This document shows positions 10,741 to 21,655 of a stretch of 60,000 nt of DNA, piece after piece. Each line of letters opens with the position of its first letter. Positions within the stretch are counted from its first letter, which is position 1. The stretch comes from Owenia fusiformis (taxonomy: Eukaryota > Annelida > Polychaeta > Sabellida > Oweniidae). Position numbers and translations under genes: made by a program. The stretch spans positions 30,996,926 through 31,056,925 of the forward strand of contig CAIIXF020000002.1 of the NCBI GenBank assembly GCA_903813345.2, given 5' to 3'. The notes below the pieces were generated by a model. It searched no databases. It was not told the DNA's origin and saw nothing but the letters and a program-made list of their open reading frames with translations.

Positions 10741-11212
10741 CCAAAGTCCAACATTTTCACAAGTTAACCACGGCAGCAGACAAGCTTAAACTTAAGGAGG
10801 AACGTGGGCTACTAAAACACAAACTCATAAAGAAGTATCAACATGCTGGAACTCATCATATGATATGAGAGCGCTATATCCCTAATTGCCCCCCCCCCCC
10901 CTCCCCCATGCAGGCCCAACTAAAGAAAAAATATAGTGCAATCAACAAACTTGATGACACAGATGAGATATTTTGCATTTTGTTAGTATTCATCTTTTTA
11001 ACAGTTGCACACCTGATATAGGGTGCAATAACATCATACAACCATGGACTTTAATTTAATACATATTATACATATTTAAAGGACATTAAAAATCCTAACA
11101 TTTCTAATCCTAGATTTTTAATTTTTAATATTTTCAAAAAATGACAATAATTGGTATAATGGCTCTTTGTTTTATAATTTTTTATAAAGAACATAATTTC
11201 ATTTTTTGCAGG
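10741..11212. other. Non-coding stretch with a poly-C run
   Basis: AT-rich; a C12 run lies at about 10889. No credible coding frame. Confidence 0.5.
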
Positions 11213-11380
11213 ATGATCCAGATAACAAACATAAGTGGCACTGAAGTGCAGAAGCAAGAGATGGTGCACCGCTACAACCATTCAATGGGAGGTGTGAACA
11301 AAAGTAATCAGTTGCTTGCTACCTTAAACCCAGATATCCGATCTGTGAAGTTGTGGAAGAAGCTCCTCATTAACTGTTAG
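11213..11380 (+). pseudogene. piggyBac transposase C-terminal fragment
   Basis: After an acceptor-like TTTTTTGCAG, the frame reads EMVHRYNHSMGGVNKSNQLL and then KLWKKLLINC before a TAG. YN..MGGVD..D followed by KxWKKLL is the conserved block after the catalytic domain in piggyBac transposases (PGBD4-like). A diverged copy of the first ~70 bp occurs at 18655-18735. Catalytic aspartates are not present. Confidence 0.7.
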
Positions 11381-11430
11381 TTGAATGTTACAGGTATTTG
11401 TGTTAATATTTTTATCATTCTTTTATTCAG

Positions 11431-11818
11431 CAGATTTAATGACAATATATATGAAAGAAAAGATTGTCCACCAGACCTCAGATTAAATGTCTGGGAAATC
11501 AAATATGACAGTGATGGAGGTGCAAAATTAACTTGACATAAAAAATTAATTACAAAACCAGGGCTATATGATATAATAATATTCCAGATTGATGGAAACG
11601 ACATACCGGTATATGAAAAAGTACAAATTACATCAGACCTAGTTAAAGTGGTGTATGTATCTAACTGGTCAGTCAAAAGACCCAAATCATGGCTACACAA
11701 TGATTGCCAAGAATTCAAATATAATGAAATGGTCCAAAAATCAACACGATGGGATCTATCTGTGGCACCATATACTACTATAGACATTGAAGAACAAAAT
11801 CAGGAATACTGTACTTGA
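11431..11818 (+). pseudogene. Unidentified exon, one in-frame stop
   Basis: Starts after a strong acceptor (TTTTATTCAG). It reads one frame for about 128 codons to TGA 11816-11818, broken once by TGA 11534-11536. The peptide has YERKDCPPDLRLNVWEIKYD before the stop and VVYVSNWSVKRPKSWLHND after it. Composition is that of a real protein, with no low complexity. I do not recognise the family. It follows the piggyBac fragment by 50 bp on the same strand but does not look like piggyBac. Confidence 0.4.
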
Positions 11819-12764
11819 GAATGGGGCCACTTAAAATACTGGTGGTGAATGAGTGGAGCTGTTATAAATTCCCAAAGAATGATATAAAGGTATTATGAAT
11901 AACATTATATTTGGTGTTTATGTTGCATGCATGAAAATCTTTTACTTGCAACAATAGTAACATGCATGTTAATGTTACACAAATAAAGAGGCAATCAAGG
12001 GGATTAAAATCAATGGACAGACATATAGGGACATAATTAAAGAGTTCATCCAGCCACAAATTGTTAAAATATTCCTATAACCACAGAAATGCATCTTTCA
12101 GCACGACTCAGCCCCAGCCCACAGTGCTGGTAAAACTCACAATGCTACAGGGGCTCTATCCAAAGAAGATATCACAAGACTTCTGGACTTAAAATTCACC
12201 CGTGTAACAGAAATGCACTATTTCTGTTTCATTTAGAATCTATTTTAATCTACATATTTTGGGGGAAGGACTTATCATCAATTATTTTAGTGGGACTTGG
12301 TATGAGGTGTGAGCAAAGTAATTTCTCTAAGACTCTATGTAATTCAGTCCCCACTATTGCTCGGGCATATTGCTCAAGTACTTTCTAGTTTCATTTATCC
12401 CAGGCCCGTTTCAATATCATTCAAATTTTCTTTACATTCTGTCTTTTGTATTTTTCATTTTCTCAACTTTAGTGAGCTAATAATTCATGCTACCTGAGAG
12501 AAATTTAAATAATCTAGAAGTTCAGAGCAGATTCCAAGATAATAAATAATGTCAGAGCTACAAACTTTAAAGCAATTGTCAAAATCACCACACATTAAGA
12601 AGAGAACTTTGCCTGCCCCACACAATTCAGAACATTAAGTAATACACGCTTCGTAGCATTTATAGAAATTATTTCAGTACTAGAAATTATTAGTGCACAC
12701 AAATCAACACTTGATTTTGCCGTAACAATCCCTTTGCTCTCTTCTCGTGAAACCTTTTGTTTAA
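11819..12764. other. AT-rich stretch without a recognised gene
   Basis: Contains a repeated TGCATG/ACATGCATG motif near 11920-11970 but no sustained coding frame. Short open frames here have no recognisable motifs. Confidence 0.4.
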
Positions 12765-13216
12765 GGATGCAGTACCGGGTCGGTTTTCACGTCTGTTTGC
12801 GCAGGTTTGACTTCCGGTTTGAGAAAGCTAGCTCCCAAGAACGTCATTTTCGCATTTAGTCTAATTCAAAAATTATAGTTTATTTTGATAATGGTGTTTC
12901 CAGAAAAAAATTAAATTGCAAACATTTTATCAAGCATATTTTATCCCTTTCACTTTTATGGGAAAACTTGTTCTTGAGTCGCAATTAGTGGATATGAAAA
13001 CCAGGGCTCGAAAGGTGCCAGCTCTATTGAAAACTCAAAAAAGTAAAAAGATTCATTTTGGGTGGGTAAAATAGTTTTTTTATTTTGTAATTACCAGATG
13101 GTCAATCCTCTTCATATTGCACTTGGATGATGATAACATCATAGTGATACATTGTAAAAAATATGAGCAAAATCTAATGTCTGGAACTTTTTCTACGCTG
13201 ACCTGGTACTGCATCC
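12765..13216. mobile_element. MITE with TTAA target duplication
   Basis: Both ends carry GGATGCAGTACC as an inverted repeat (12765-12776 and 13205-13216). The similarity extends to about 17 of 19 bases. TTAA flanks both sides (12761-12764, 13217-13220). Length 452 bp with no ORF. The TTAA duplication fits piggyBac or Kolobok mobilisation; the sequence does not decide which. Confidence 0.8.
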
Positions 13217-14704
13217 TTAACATCTAGAAGCTAATGTCTTGAATTCTTGCACTACTGACTTAATGGCACAGGCCATCTGTGAAGCTCTCACCCTGGTTAG
13301 ATTCTCCCATTAGTTAATCTGCTAATCCTGTAGTTAAATATCTGTTGTAGCTGATTATTTGTGTATTATTGAAGGGTACATGCTTCCCAATTTAAAGACA
13401 CATAGAATTGTGTCCAACCGATAAACCGTTTGTGCTTTTATGCACATGGGCGAAAATGCCGTATTATATTTTATATTGTAAACCTGTGCTTTTTGGCACG
13501 CTCATTTATTGTCTTTTGAAGGGACACTTTTTATTTAGTATAGGAAAATATATATAAAGTTATATGTGAAGGCGCATGTAAGTGCCTGATTTTATATGTT
13601 GTATTAATTATAAAACAGTGTTCTATCAGTCCGTATCTCATATTTTGTTAACAATAAAAGAGCAAACATATACAGGTGTGGTGATTACATGCACGAAACT
13701 TCATTAAACGAATGTAAATGTTAACTTGCCCAAACGTTTACTTACTGGGCATATCGCCTTAATCGCAACTAGCTTTTTAGAAGGCACATGTTAAAAGTGC
13801 CTAGTTTGATATTGTGTCAGTGTTTTATGTTGTATTTTCATGCTGTAATTTTTATGTCATAGTTTCATGTTGTAATTCATAACTATGACCTTGATCCATT
13901 TAATTAAGGTATGTTTAAATACCGTTAGATAGAAAGGGACAATTAAAAACGATAAAACTTGAATTTGGCCCATGGCAGAAATCCCCCTTTTATCTCTTTG
14001 ACCGTCCTACATCAGCCTAACATTCATATATTCCTTTGTCAGGTTGCTGTGGACATGTGGCCTAGGGTCTAGAAGGACCAAAGTGTCTATCAAAATTACC
14101 CCTCCTCCAATCATATTGGTGTGTCCGAATTTGGACCTCCCCTTTCTTGAAAACCGTATTCATGCAGAGTGATTTTTGCTCGGGCAGTCCGTCTTTAACA
14201 ATTACCGTCAAAACACTAGTTGAGGATTAGCCATTGGATTATTATTTTATAACGCCTTAACTTTGTATAGCATTTTATGTAGAATATACCATATGAATAA
14301 GTGAAACGTTTTTAGTAGGATAGAATCGAGGAATTGGATTAATTGAGGATTAATTGAGCAAAGGATTTAAAATTTTAAGGAATTTTATAACACACTCAAT
14401 AGGATAAAAATAACAGAAAAGCTAGAGGATATCTGAAAGCAATGGATCAAAGTAATCAATATAATTAATGTCTAGCTTAGTAAATATTTGCAAAATAATA
14501 GTATTAGTGAACTTAAATTTGATTCTTCTGTTGGATGCTTTGACAAGACATATAAAAAACTACCCCCCCCCCCTTTTTTTAACTTGAATACCCCCAAAGC
14601 CCCCAAAACACTCCCGCCTAAGCAAAGCACCCACGCCAAAGAAAAAAAAACAGGGCAATCAGAGATAGATCGTAGTAAGTATCACTTAAAGATGAAATCA
14701 TAGC
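13217..14704. other. Long AT-rich stretch without a recognised gene
   Basis: No coding block found. A C11/T7 run at 14563-14580 produces a spurious Pro/Phe peptide. Possible retroelement leader for the gag relic that follows, but no LTR or PBS is visible. Confidence 0.4.
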
Positions 14705-15465
14705 AAAGGTTCTGGCGGCTCTACGGGACGCCCCCTCTCAGCAGAAAGATGGCTTGGACGCGGGAGCAAGCACATCTTCTGACATCTCCAGAATGTCCGT
14801 CGAGAGTTAATCTGATTCAGATGGCGAGCAAACGTCCTCTAATAATGGCAACATAGCCCAACAATGAATGCTTTATTATCAGGTGAGTCAGACACTGCCT
14901 TAACCCCTCAAAAACCTAATGATTTTCTTAAGATTTGTTTGGGTATTCCCTTGGCTGATGGCATTGATAAGAAAAAAAAACAAGAAATATATATTATCTA
15001 ATATATATTTAACATCACGCACCTTTTGTCAAAGTCTGGTGGCGAACTTGCTTTCGATGAGGGTTTTCCTGCTACCAAAATGTATGATGAAGCATTCAGG
15101 ATCCATAAGAAGTCATGGGGTTTTGGATGGGATTAACGTTGCCGCAAGCTCTATAAAAAAGCTCAAAAATTCAAAAGGTCATTTTCATGACTTTCAAAGT
15201 AACAACAAATCCGCAGATAAATTTACCAGTCACAAGCAACAAAACGGAAAATGTTACACCTTTGCCAAAACTGGAAATGTTTCAAACAAAATTGCTTTTG
15301 GTCACACAATTGCGAAAAATGCGGCAAAGACCACCACCCTTCAAAACCATGCAAAAACGTCTCCGGGTCAAACAGAAGCATCTGGTTTATATGTTAAGCA
15401 TTACTCGGCCAATTTTCAGGAACATACAGCTGGGTTGTTTTATACATCCAGGGTTAAGTTCTTAA
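14705..15465 (+). pseudogene. Second DIRS/Ngaro-type gag relic
   Basis: Pieces of one protein appear in order but in changing frames. First comes a Ser/Asp-rich start (KVLAALRDAPSQQKDG, 14704-14751), then LGIPLADGIDKKKKQEIY (about 14940-14991). Next is ATKMYDEAFRIHKKSWGFGW at about 15074-15133, and finally a zinc-binding cluster: GKCYTF... in one frame and NCFWSHNCEKCGKDHHPSKPC (C-x3-H-x-C-x2-C-x4-H-x4-C) in the next (about 15283-15345). The Y-D-x-x-FR block and this cysteine pattern are typical of DIRS/Ngaro ORF1. At least two stops and two frameshifts; non-functional. No YR or reverse transcriptase of this element follows. Confidence 0.65.
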
Positions 15466-15480
15466 CTTCACATGCATGAA

Positions 15481-16196
15481 TTATGGAGATCTAACCCGTC
15501 CAGTTTTTGGCCTTAGGCCTAGTTCAGTGCATACAGTCTACTTATTAGTTAGACATGGAGATACTTTTTCTTTTTTCCAACTTCTTATCTTACAGGTCGA
15601 GGTATCTGTCCTTATATCAGGTCATAGACCCCTGTTACACAGGACGGTTGTTATGATAATGTCACAAGTATCTTATTACAGGATGTGTATACCTTGTTGC
15701 TTTATTTTTAGCAAAAACACTGAACTTGTTCACATTGGTGGCCTTGCCCCTTTTTTAATAGATCTTCTATCTTAGAGGCGAAAACTCATAGATCAATTTC
15801 AATTGTAAACTTTCTCTTTGAAAAATAAATCTTCCAGAATTGTTGAATTTTCTTGCGGATATTACCTGCCAAATTGGTGGAAAGGATATACATGAAAAAA
15901 AAGGATTTCATCAGATTATCAGACCCATTAAAAATTGCTAATGAAATCATACATTGGGCAGAAAAATGTAAAATAAAACATCAAGCTTAAGTGGGGTATG
16001 TATCAAAGTTGACAGTCAAAAAGATCAAGTTATTTAGTCAAACATACATTGAATGAATTGAATAAAATCAATCTAAGCTTGTATTCGCTAGAACCGTCGG
16101 CCGACTGACGATGACATAATAACCGGTATTTATGAATAAATTAAACCATCATTTTGATGCTGAAATAATGATCAGAGCAAGTTAACTGACGGTGGT
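15481..16196. other. Non-coding stretch
   Basis: No coding or element structure recognised. Open frames here are short and motif-free. Confidence 0.4.
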
Positions 16197-16239
16197 CACG
16201 TGATGGTCACGTGATATTTTTATAACACTATCACGTGAT
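16197..16239. promoter_or_regulatory. Cluster of three GTCACGTGAT-like E-box motifs
   Basis: GGTCACGTGATGGTCACGTGAT followed by TATCACGTGATTA lies 20-60 bp upstream of the Harbinger start codon. CACGTG is the binding site of bHLH-Zip factors, and the cluster could be a promoter element or subterminal repeats of the transposon. Only position and sequence are shown. Confidence 0.4.
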
Positions 16240-16258
16240 TACATGTCTTACATGCAAA

Positions 16259-17800
16259 ATGGCGAATAAAAGAAAACTAGCGGTGCTTTTACTTGAGGAA
16301 ATAGCAGAAAGTTCGGAGAGTTCGGGTGAATCCGAGGATTCTTCGGACAGTGAAATTGAAGAGGTCAAGCTACTGAGCATATTGAGGAGGGACATTCCCA
16401 AAATACTATCGTTCTGCGACACAGTTGAGGAGTTTGACGACCTTGAATTTAGAAAGAATTTCAGAATTGAAAAAGGTGTGTTCTTCACATTGTTATTCAT
16501 CATCATTATTCATGGTAACACGATACAATCAATTGCTGATTATTACATGTAAGTCTATTTAATTTTTTGTCTACGATTAAACACACAGGTTGTATCAATG
16601 CATTTTTAGCATCAATGGGTGATTTTTTTCAAAAACGCTTTTATCACATTTGACATTCAGTGTGATATAACAGATCTATAAAGTGCATCAGGCATCGTAG
16701 ATATAATCCCGAAATAACACCCTTAATGTGGATGTAGTACTTAAAATGTAAGGTCTTCGCAAAATTGCAAAATTCAAAAGTTGATACCCACTCTGCCTTA
16801 TTTTTACAAGTGAACCAATCAGAGTACCGTACATGTTTTCTAGTATACAGGTATCATTATTTTCCAGATTCATACAACATCTTGTGCGAGCGACTTGCCC
16901 CCCATCTAGAGGCATTGCACGTCCAACATGGAGCCCGAGGGAGGGGTCGGAGACAGGAGATCTCTACAAAAAAGAAAGTTTTAGTAGGGCTATGGTACTT
17001 TGCTAACAAAGAGACCATACACTCTCTAGCAGTGACGTTTGGGGTCGCCAATTCAACCATCCATGATATTGTGCAAGAGTTTGTTGCAAGCGTCATGCAA
17101 ATCAAAGATGATGTGGTGAGATGGCCAACAACGGAAGAAATGGATGTTTCTGAGGCGGCATTTCGCGAATTTCGAGGTAATTTATTTTCAATGATCCTTT
17201 CTTAACTATATGTAAAAACAGTGACCCCAAATCACTGAAGACCAATATGAGTATAATTATTATATTTTTTGATATAGGCCTGTAAAGCAAATTAATACAG
17301 TATTTTCTTCATTATAAATTATTAAATTTTCAATAAAACTGATAACATTTATAAACAGAAAAGCATAAATATTTGTTTGAAAGTAATGTGAATAAACTAG
17401 AAAATTGTCAATTTTGAGCAATTAAGAGTAGAGATATATTTAATAATGATATAGAGATGTTCTGAGATACTCCTTTTAAATTTTTTAATTAGACACACTG
17501 TGTACAGTTGCATGGCATATTGTTATTGATGTGAGTAAAATATTGCATACCTATTGATAACTCAATGTTTCAGGAATACCAGGAATTGTGGGTGCCATTG
17601 ATGGCACATATATGCCAATTCCCAAGCCATCAGGGTCAGGAACAGACTACATAAATCGCAAGATGTATTCCAGCGTTAATACTCAACTAACCTGTGACCA
17701 AAACATGAAAATACTGGATGTATATGCCGGGCACCCTGGGTCTGTGCACGATGATGTAGATACTAGATTTCCAGTAACAATTGAAGTTCTTAAACAATAG
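16259..17800 (+). CDS. Harbinger (HARBI1-like) transposase, 3 exons, truncated
   Basis: Exons 16259-16548, 16851-17176 and 17574-17800 join in frame (donor CAT/GTAAGT, acceptor TATACAG, donor CGAG/GTAAT, acceptor TTTCAG). Exon 1 encodes an acidic Ser/Glu-rich N-terminus. Exon 2 gives DSYNILCERLAPHL and LWYFANKETIHSLAVTFGV with STIHDIV, the helix-turn-helix region of HARBI1-like nucleases. Exon 3 has IPGIVGAIDGTYMPIP (first catalytic Asp), YINRKMYSSVNTQLTCD, and HPGSVHD (second Asp). The DDE domain then stops making sense: within a few codons the frame enters a tyrosine recombinase block (FPVTIEVLKQ) and ends at TAG. The third acidic catalytic residue is therefore missing. The alternative in-frame start upstream of ATG 16259 is a GTG and is not used here. 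No target duplication or TIR was found. Confidence 0.8.
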
Positions 17801-18215
17801 ACAAGACAATCAAGAAATGTAGAATTAAAGAACTATGATAGAGTAATGTTTGAAGCAATATTTGTTACCATGTATTTTGATCTACATGTATTGAGAATGG
17901 GAGAAGTAACATTTCACCACAAAATAGATCATCATATAGCCATCAAAGATTTAAAGGTAACTAATGATAACATAATTTTGAAATTAACACCCTTTAAACA
18001 CTCAAATTGAAATCAAAATCATTCATTAACTCTGTACAAACACTAAGAAAAGAAATATGTCCAGTAACAATTCAACAAAATATCTGGCAATGAGACAAAA
18101 CATATTTATTTATAAATGAGAATGGTGAACCTATCAAAAGAACTGTTCTGAAAAATGTTATGACAAAAATTTTAAAAATACACAGAACAAAGCTTTTTTA
18201 CGATCCAAACTATAT
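17755..18215 (+). pseudogene. Tyrosine recombinase (YR) catalytic fragment
   Basis: In frame with the last Harbinger exon and beyond its TAG, the sequence reads FPVTIEVLKQ, NYDRVMFEAIF and HVLRMGEVTFHHK, where the Arg of LRMGE is the first catalytic Arg of phage-integrase-type YRs. LKLTPFKHSN follows, corresponding to the conserved Lys turn. After a stop and frame change come CPVTIQ and YLFINENGEPI. These blocks in this order (LRxGE, FKHS, CPV, LFxxxDGxP) are found in YRs of DIRS, Ngaro and Crypton-like elements. Four or more stops or frameshifts are seen, and the HxxR and Tyr nucleophile regions are not found. A dead relic. Confidence 0.7.
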
Positions 18216-18377
18216 ACAACTTTAAAAATCAAACAGGTCGAACAAATCTTGAAATTGATCATAACGTTTTATTATATTCTTACCACTAAAAATGATGTCA
18301 TGCCCCAAAAATAGGTCAGAGTACATTATTTTGTATCACACAAAATGGCTTCAGGAGGAATCAGCTCTATAGAAAAC

Positions 18378-18615
18378 GATGAATATTCTAAATATTAATG
18401 AGATGGATGACTACTATCTTTTGCGGCAGGGTAGTCCAGATATCTCCAGTGACAGTGACAGTGATGTATAGGCGAATGTGTTCGCTTTGAGTGGTCCAGG
18501 GGTAGTTAAAATACAGCAGTACATTCACGATCATCCAGCTACAGTTTATCATGTCGGCCCAGTTGATATGCTGACTATCAATGACCCAGATTATCGTAAG
18601 AGATTGGGAGGTTGG
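18378..18615 (+). pseudogene. Unidentified short ORF with one stop
   Basis: ATG 18378 opens a frame MNILNINEMDDYYLLRQG with an SDSDSD tail, a TAG at 18468-18470, then PGVVKIQQYIHDHPATVYHV and DPDYRKRLGGW to TAA. It could be the N-terminal part of a retroelement ORF, since a gag follows 200 bp downstream. Not recognised. Confidence 0.3.
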
Positions 18616-18654
18616 TAAGTTCTAAACTATTTAAGTTGATAACTTTATATTTGC

Positions 18655-18735
18655 AGGATGATCAAGACTACAAATACAGGGGGCACTGAAGTGCAGAAGC
18701 CAGAGATGGTGCACTGGTACAACCATAAAAAATGG
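18655..18735 (+). pseudogene. Short piggyBac-type relic
   Basis: GCAGGATGATC...GCACTGAAGTGCAGAAGC and GAGATGGTGCAC match 11211-11290 at high identity, then the match ends. It is embedded just before a Ty3-type gag. Confidence 0.6.
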
Positions 18736-18761
18736 GAGGTTTTAGAAACTATTTTAAGAGA

Positions 18762-19314
18762 TTGGAAGATTGCTAAGCTCTAAACTGGTCAAAGGAGAGA
18801 CATTTTAAAACTATATCTTAAAGACGGAGCCAGAACATGGCTGGAGGCTATGCCAATAGACATTACCTGGGCAGACTTGAAGAAGGCCTTTGAAGCCCGT
18901 TTTCAAATCAAGCAGTATAACACTGCTGAATTGAGCACACTACTATCATCTGGTACATTGAAGATGCTACCAGACGAGTCCGTTAGATCATTTGTCACCC
19001 GTGTGAGCGAAATTCTTAGAGGAGCCAAAGATCAACTGACACCACAGCAGATCGTTAACATAATAGCAAATGGACTCCCACAGTCTATTAGAAATCACGT
19101 CGTGGCGCAAGATCCAAAAAGCGTCAATGACATTATAACCACAGCAAGTTTATTCAGCACTACAGAAGGGGACGATGCCTCAAAGACCTTGATTGCGCGG
19201 CTAGAGGGTATCATCGATGCGAAAACAGAACAGATAGCAGCAATGGTACTGAGTAAGACTGCAGCATACATTTCTTTAAGACAACATTATAAATTTATTA
19301 TTGATTGCATGTGA
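18762..19314 (+). pseudogene. Retrotransposon gag (capsid region)
   Basis: The open frame runs from about 18795 to TGA 19312-19314, with one earlier stop at 18781 in the same frame. It encodes LYLKDGARTWLEAMPIDITW, then LKKAFEARFQIKQYN, ESVRSFVTRVSEILRGAKDQ and QIVNIIANGLPQSIRNHV. The W-L-E..P...TW..L...F..RF block followed by E.V..F..R... is the core of Retrotrans_gag-type capsid proteins of Ty3-like elements. The zinc knuckle and polymerase are missing; the frame ends in unrelated sequence. Confidence 0.75.
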
Positions 19315-19859
19315 TCACGGGGCTCGTGATCAAAAGGGGATTGACCCATATATCAGGGTACAAAATGGAAGATTTAAAGTAATATTATAAATGTGTTTTA
19401 AGGTAATATTGTAAATGAGTTTTAAGGTTAGTATAGTAAAAATAAGTTGTTGTTCAGATATCTATTTCCCTATCCTCAATTATATATTTGGAGTTCCTTT
19501 TATGGAAACTTGCATACATTGATATGTGAAGATCTTGAATAGATGTTCAGTTTGAGCCTTGGCAAGAGAACTGGGAAGATGTAAATAAATATCTATAAAA
19601 ACATAGTCTCATATAATGTGAATAAATATCTATAAAAGCATAGTCTCATACTCATAAATTCTTTGGTAATGGCCATTTCACTCATAATTTGAACGTTAAG
19701 TCTGATCATTCATTTTCAAAATTTTGTAAACAATACAAGATTGGAAGATGGAATGAGTATGCAATTCTCTAACGTTGTATTCCAATGGGAATTTATTCAA
19801 CTGTTGGTAACAGCATTCAAACACATCAGATGGTGTAAAATACAGGCAGTTGGGACTCT
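19315..19859. other. Non-coding stretch with a short tandem duplication
   Basis: Near 19580-19655 a ~38-bp segment containing AATAAATATCTATAAAA and ATAGTCTCATA is repeated twice. No coding frame recognised. Confidence 0.5.
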
Positions 19860-20042
19860 GGTATGAGGTGCAGCCTATATGTCTAAAGGATATGAGTTTG
19901 TGTATAGATCTACATTTAGCCTACATATATTTTGGTCTCCAGTGTACTTTCAGGTGTGATCTCCAGTGCACAGTGTTCTAAATCTCAGTATTCCGATAGC
20001 TATGAAGGTCCTTATCACAAAAAGATGTGGCATATTGCATAA

Positions 20043-20222
20043 AGACAATATCAACAGTGGATACATGGCCACCTTGGTCATCATGTGCGGATCGTCATCC
20101 CATCTTGTGTAAATCTCATCAGAGAGACATTTCCAGTTGACCCAGTGTATACTGACTTCCAAAAATATAAGAAGAGCAGGACTGACACTAGCGGTTTTTG
20201 CTACGATCTTCCTTCTATCTAA
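20043..20222 (+). pseudogene. P2X7 C-terminal (ballast)-like exon, copy A
   Basis: The frame reads RQYQQWIHGHLGHHVRIVIP, then PSCVNLIRETFPVDPVYTDF and a tail to TAA 20220-20222. The pattern YR.Y..W..G......ILPSCC...IRKEFP...G.YSGF is the zinc-binding C-terminal ballast domain of P2X7 receptors, and many invertebrate proteins carry this domain without the channel. Cys, IR, FP and the Y.x.F end are conserved here. A one-base insertion just upstream creates TAA at 20040-20042, so this copy is probably broken. No P2X channel sequence is nearby. Confidence 0.65.
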
Positions 20223-20496
20223 ATTAGATTTATTTATTTCAGAAGAGAATTGGTTTTATGAATAAGAAATGAATTGGTAGTGTTGTGCACCACCACAATG
20301 AATATAGTCCTGTGCACTATATTTTTTGATTTGCAGAGCATTTAGTGGAACCATTGCAATAATTCAAGAATATTATAAGAAATACTGAAATATTGAAAGA
20401 GAAAAAAGGATATTGAAATCTATTCTCTAGAGCAGTACTTATTATATTAAAGTACAAGCAGTAAAGAAAACTTAACCACCATACAAAGTTGTGGAA

Positions 20497-20847
20497 ATGA
20501 CTCAAGCAGACATTTATGACTTCAAGGACCTGGCAAGAAAGATGAACAACTTCCCCATTGCAGAGACTGGGGAGAGGGTGAATTGGCTCAAGGGCAATGA
20601 GATCCCCATATCAAGAGGCCAGCTGTACATAGTTGACATCAAGTATGATCACACATCTGCTATAACACCTCAACTTGACCTCCAAAGAAAAAACAGGGGA
20701 AACTCCAAAGAAAAAACAGGGGAAACCCCAATCTAAAAACTTATAATTTGAAACCTTTTTACGAAAAAATCTTGGCTTGGAAAAGGAGACCAAAAATGAC
20801 TTGATCGACTTAGTAAACAAGGGCATAATACCATGATGCATATAAGA
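20497..20847 (+). pseudogene. TQADIYDF exon family, copy A
   Basis: The frame from ATG 20497 encodes TQADIYDFKDLARKMNNF, then AETGERVNWLKGNEI and RGQLYIVDIKYDHTSAITPQ. An 18-bp tandem duplication (20685-20722, GAAAAAACAGGGGAAAC) follows, then a frame change. Copies B and C have the same sequence without the duplication. The family is unknown to me; the same domain appears here three times, each copy damaged differently. Confidence 0.45.
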
Positions 20848-21060
20848 ACCTCCCTGTTGAAATCGTTGACCAATATGGCAGCACTGAAGAGATTGATTCT
20901 GAATTCAGACTAATTTCACAAATTATAAAAGTAAAATACCTATATCACTTCATTTTTGTGACATTTGTGATGTGATCACAACATTACATGATTGGTTTTT
21001 CTTTTGTATGTATTATATATAGTTTTTGTAACATAGTCATTCATAATCTGATTATCTCGC

Positions 21061-21512
21061 TTTGATAATTTAGGCATACATGTATGTGTATTTTCTACTT
21101 AAAATGCAAGGTTAACTTGAGAGTAATAAAGGCGTATAAGCCATTACCCTTCTTTAATTAAATCATCAAAAATATTTTTAGTTTTTCAAAGGTGTAACTA
21201 CATTTTCTCATATTTCCAGTTTAAAAAGCATTATGAACAGAAATGTACATAAACCTTGAAGTAATTTAGTAATAATTAATGCCTGACATTTTTAGATGAA
21301 AAAAATATAAAAAAAGTTTAGGGCATTTTTTCTTCTTTTGCCACTTTCTCCACATGAAAATGTCACTTACCTCTATAATTCTAAAGTACCAAATTATAAT
21401 TGTGTTAGCGGGGTCCAAAACAAGTCAATTCTCTGGTTGATAGTGGACGATAATAGGCCAAGAGTAAGCTATGGTCATGGGAGAAGATGGCCGAAGTTAT
21501 ACTGGACCAGTA
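21061..21512. other. Non-coding stretch
   Basis: AT-rich sequence between array copy A and the minisatellite; nothing recognised. Confidence 0.4.
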
Positions 21513-21655
21513 ATACAGAACAACAGGGGGACAGCAGAACAGAACAACAGGGGGACAGCAGAACAGAAGAACAGGGGGACAGCAGAACAGAACAACAGGG
21601 GGACAGCAGAACAGAACAACAGCAGAACAGAACAACAGCAGAACGGAACAACATG
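21513..21655. repeat. 24-bp minisatellite
   Basis: Four to five copies of CAGAACAACAGGGGGACAGCAGAA-like units (24 bp), decaying into CAGAACAACAG repeats. A 24-bp period keeps frames open: TEQQGDSR repeats on the plus strand, and Cys/Leu-rich peptides on the minus strand. These are artefacts of repetition rather than genes. Confidence 0.9.

Larger units (their letters stand above)
19860..21060 (+). repeat. Array unit copy A
   Basis: Related to copies B (from 21905) and C (from 25389) by a shared order: P2X7-tail-like exon, TAGTGTTGTGCACCACCACAATGAATATAGTCC spacer, TQADIYDF exon, and the ACATAGTCATTCATAATC end. Copy A is the most diverged and lacks the WKKKCVTVSW exon. Confidence 0.75.

Noticed and set aside
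16231-16506. Minus-strand frame opposite Harbinger exon 1
   Set aside because: Shadow of the acidic Ser/Glu-rich plus-strand exon, which splices in frame.
19950-20162. Minus-strand frame with RWDDD and TKVAMYPLL, also in copies B and C
   Set aside because: It is conserved only because the opposite strand encodes the P2X7-tail exon, which has family motifs and a natural stop.
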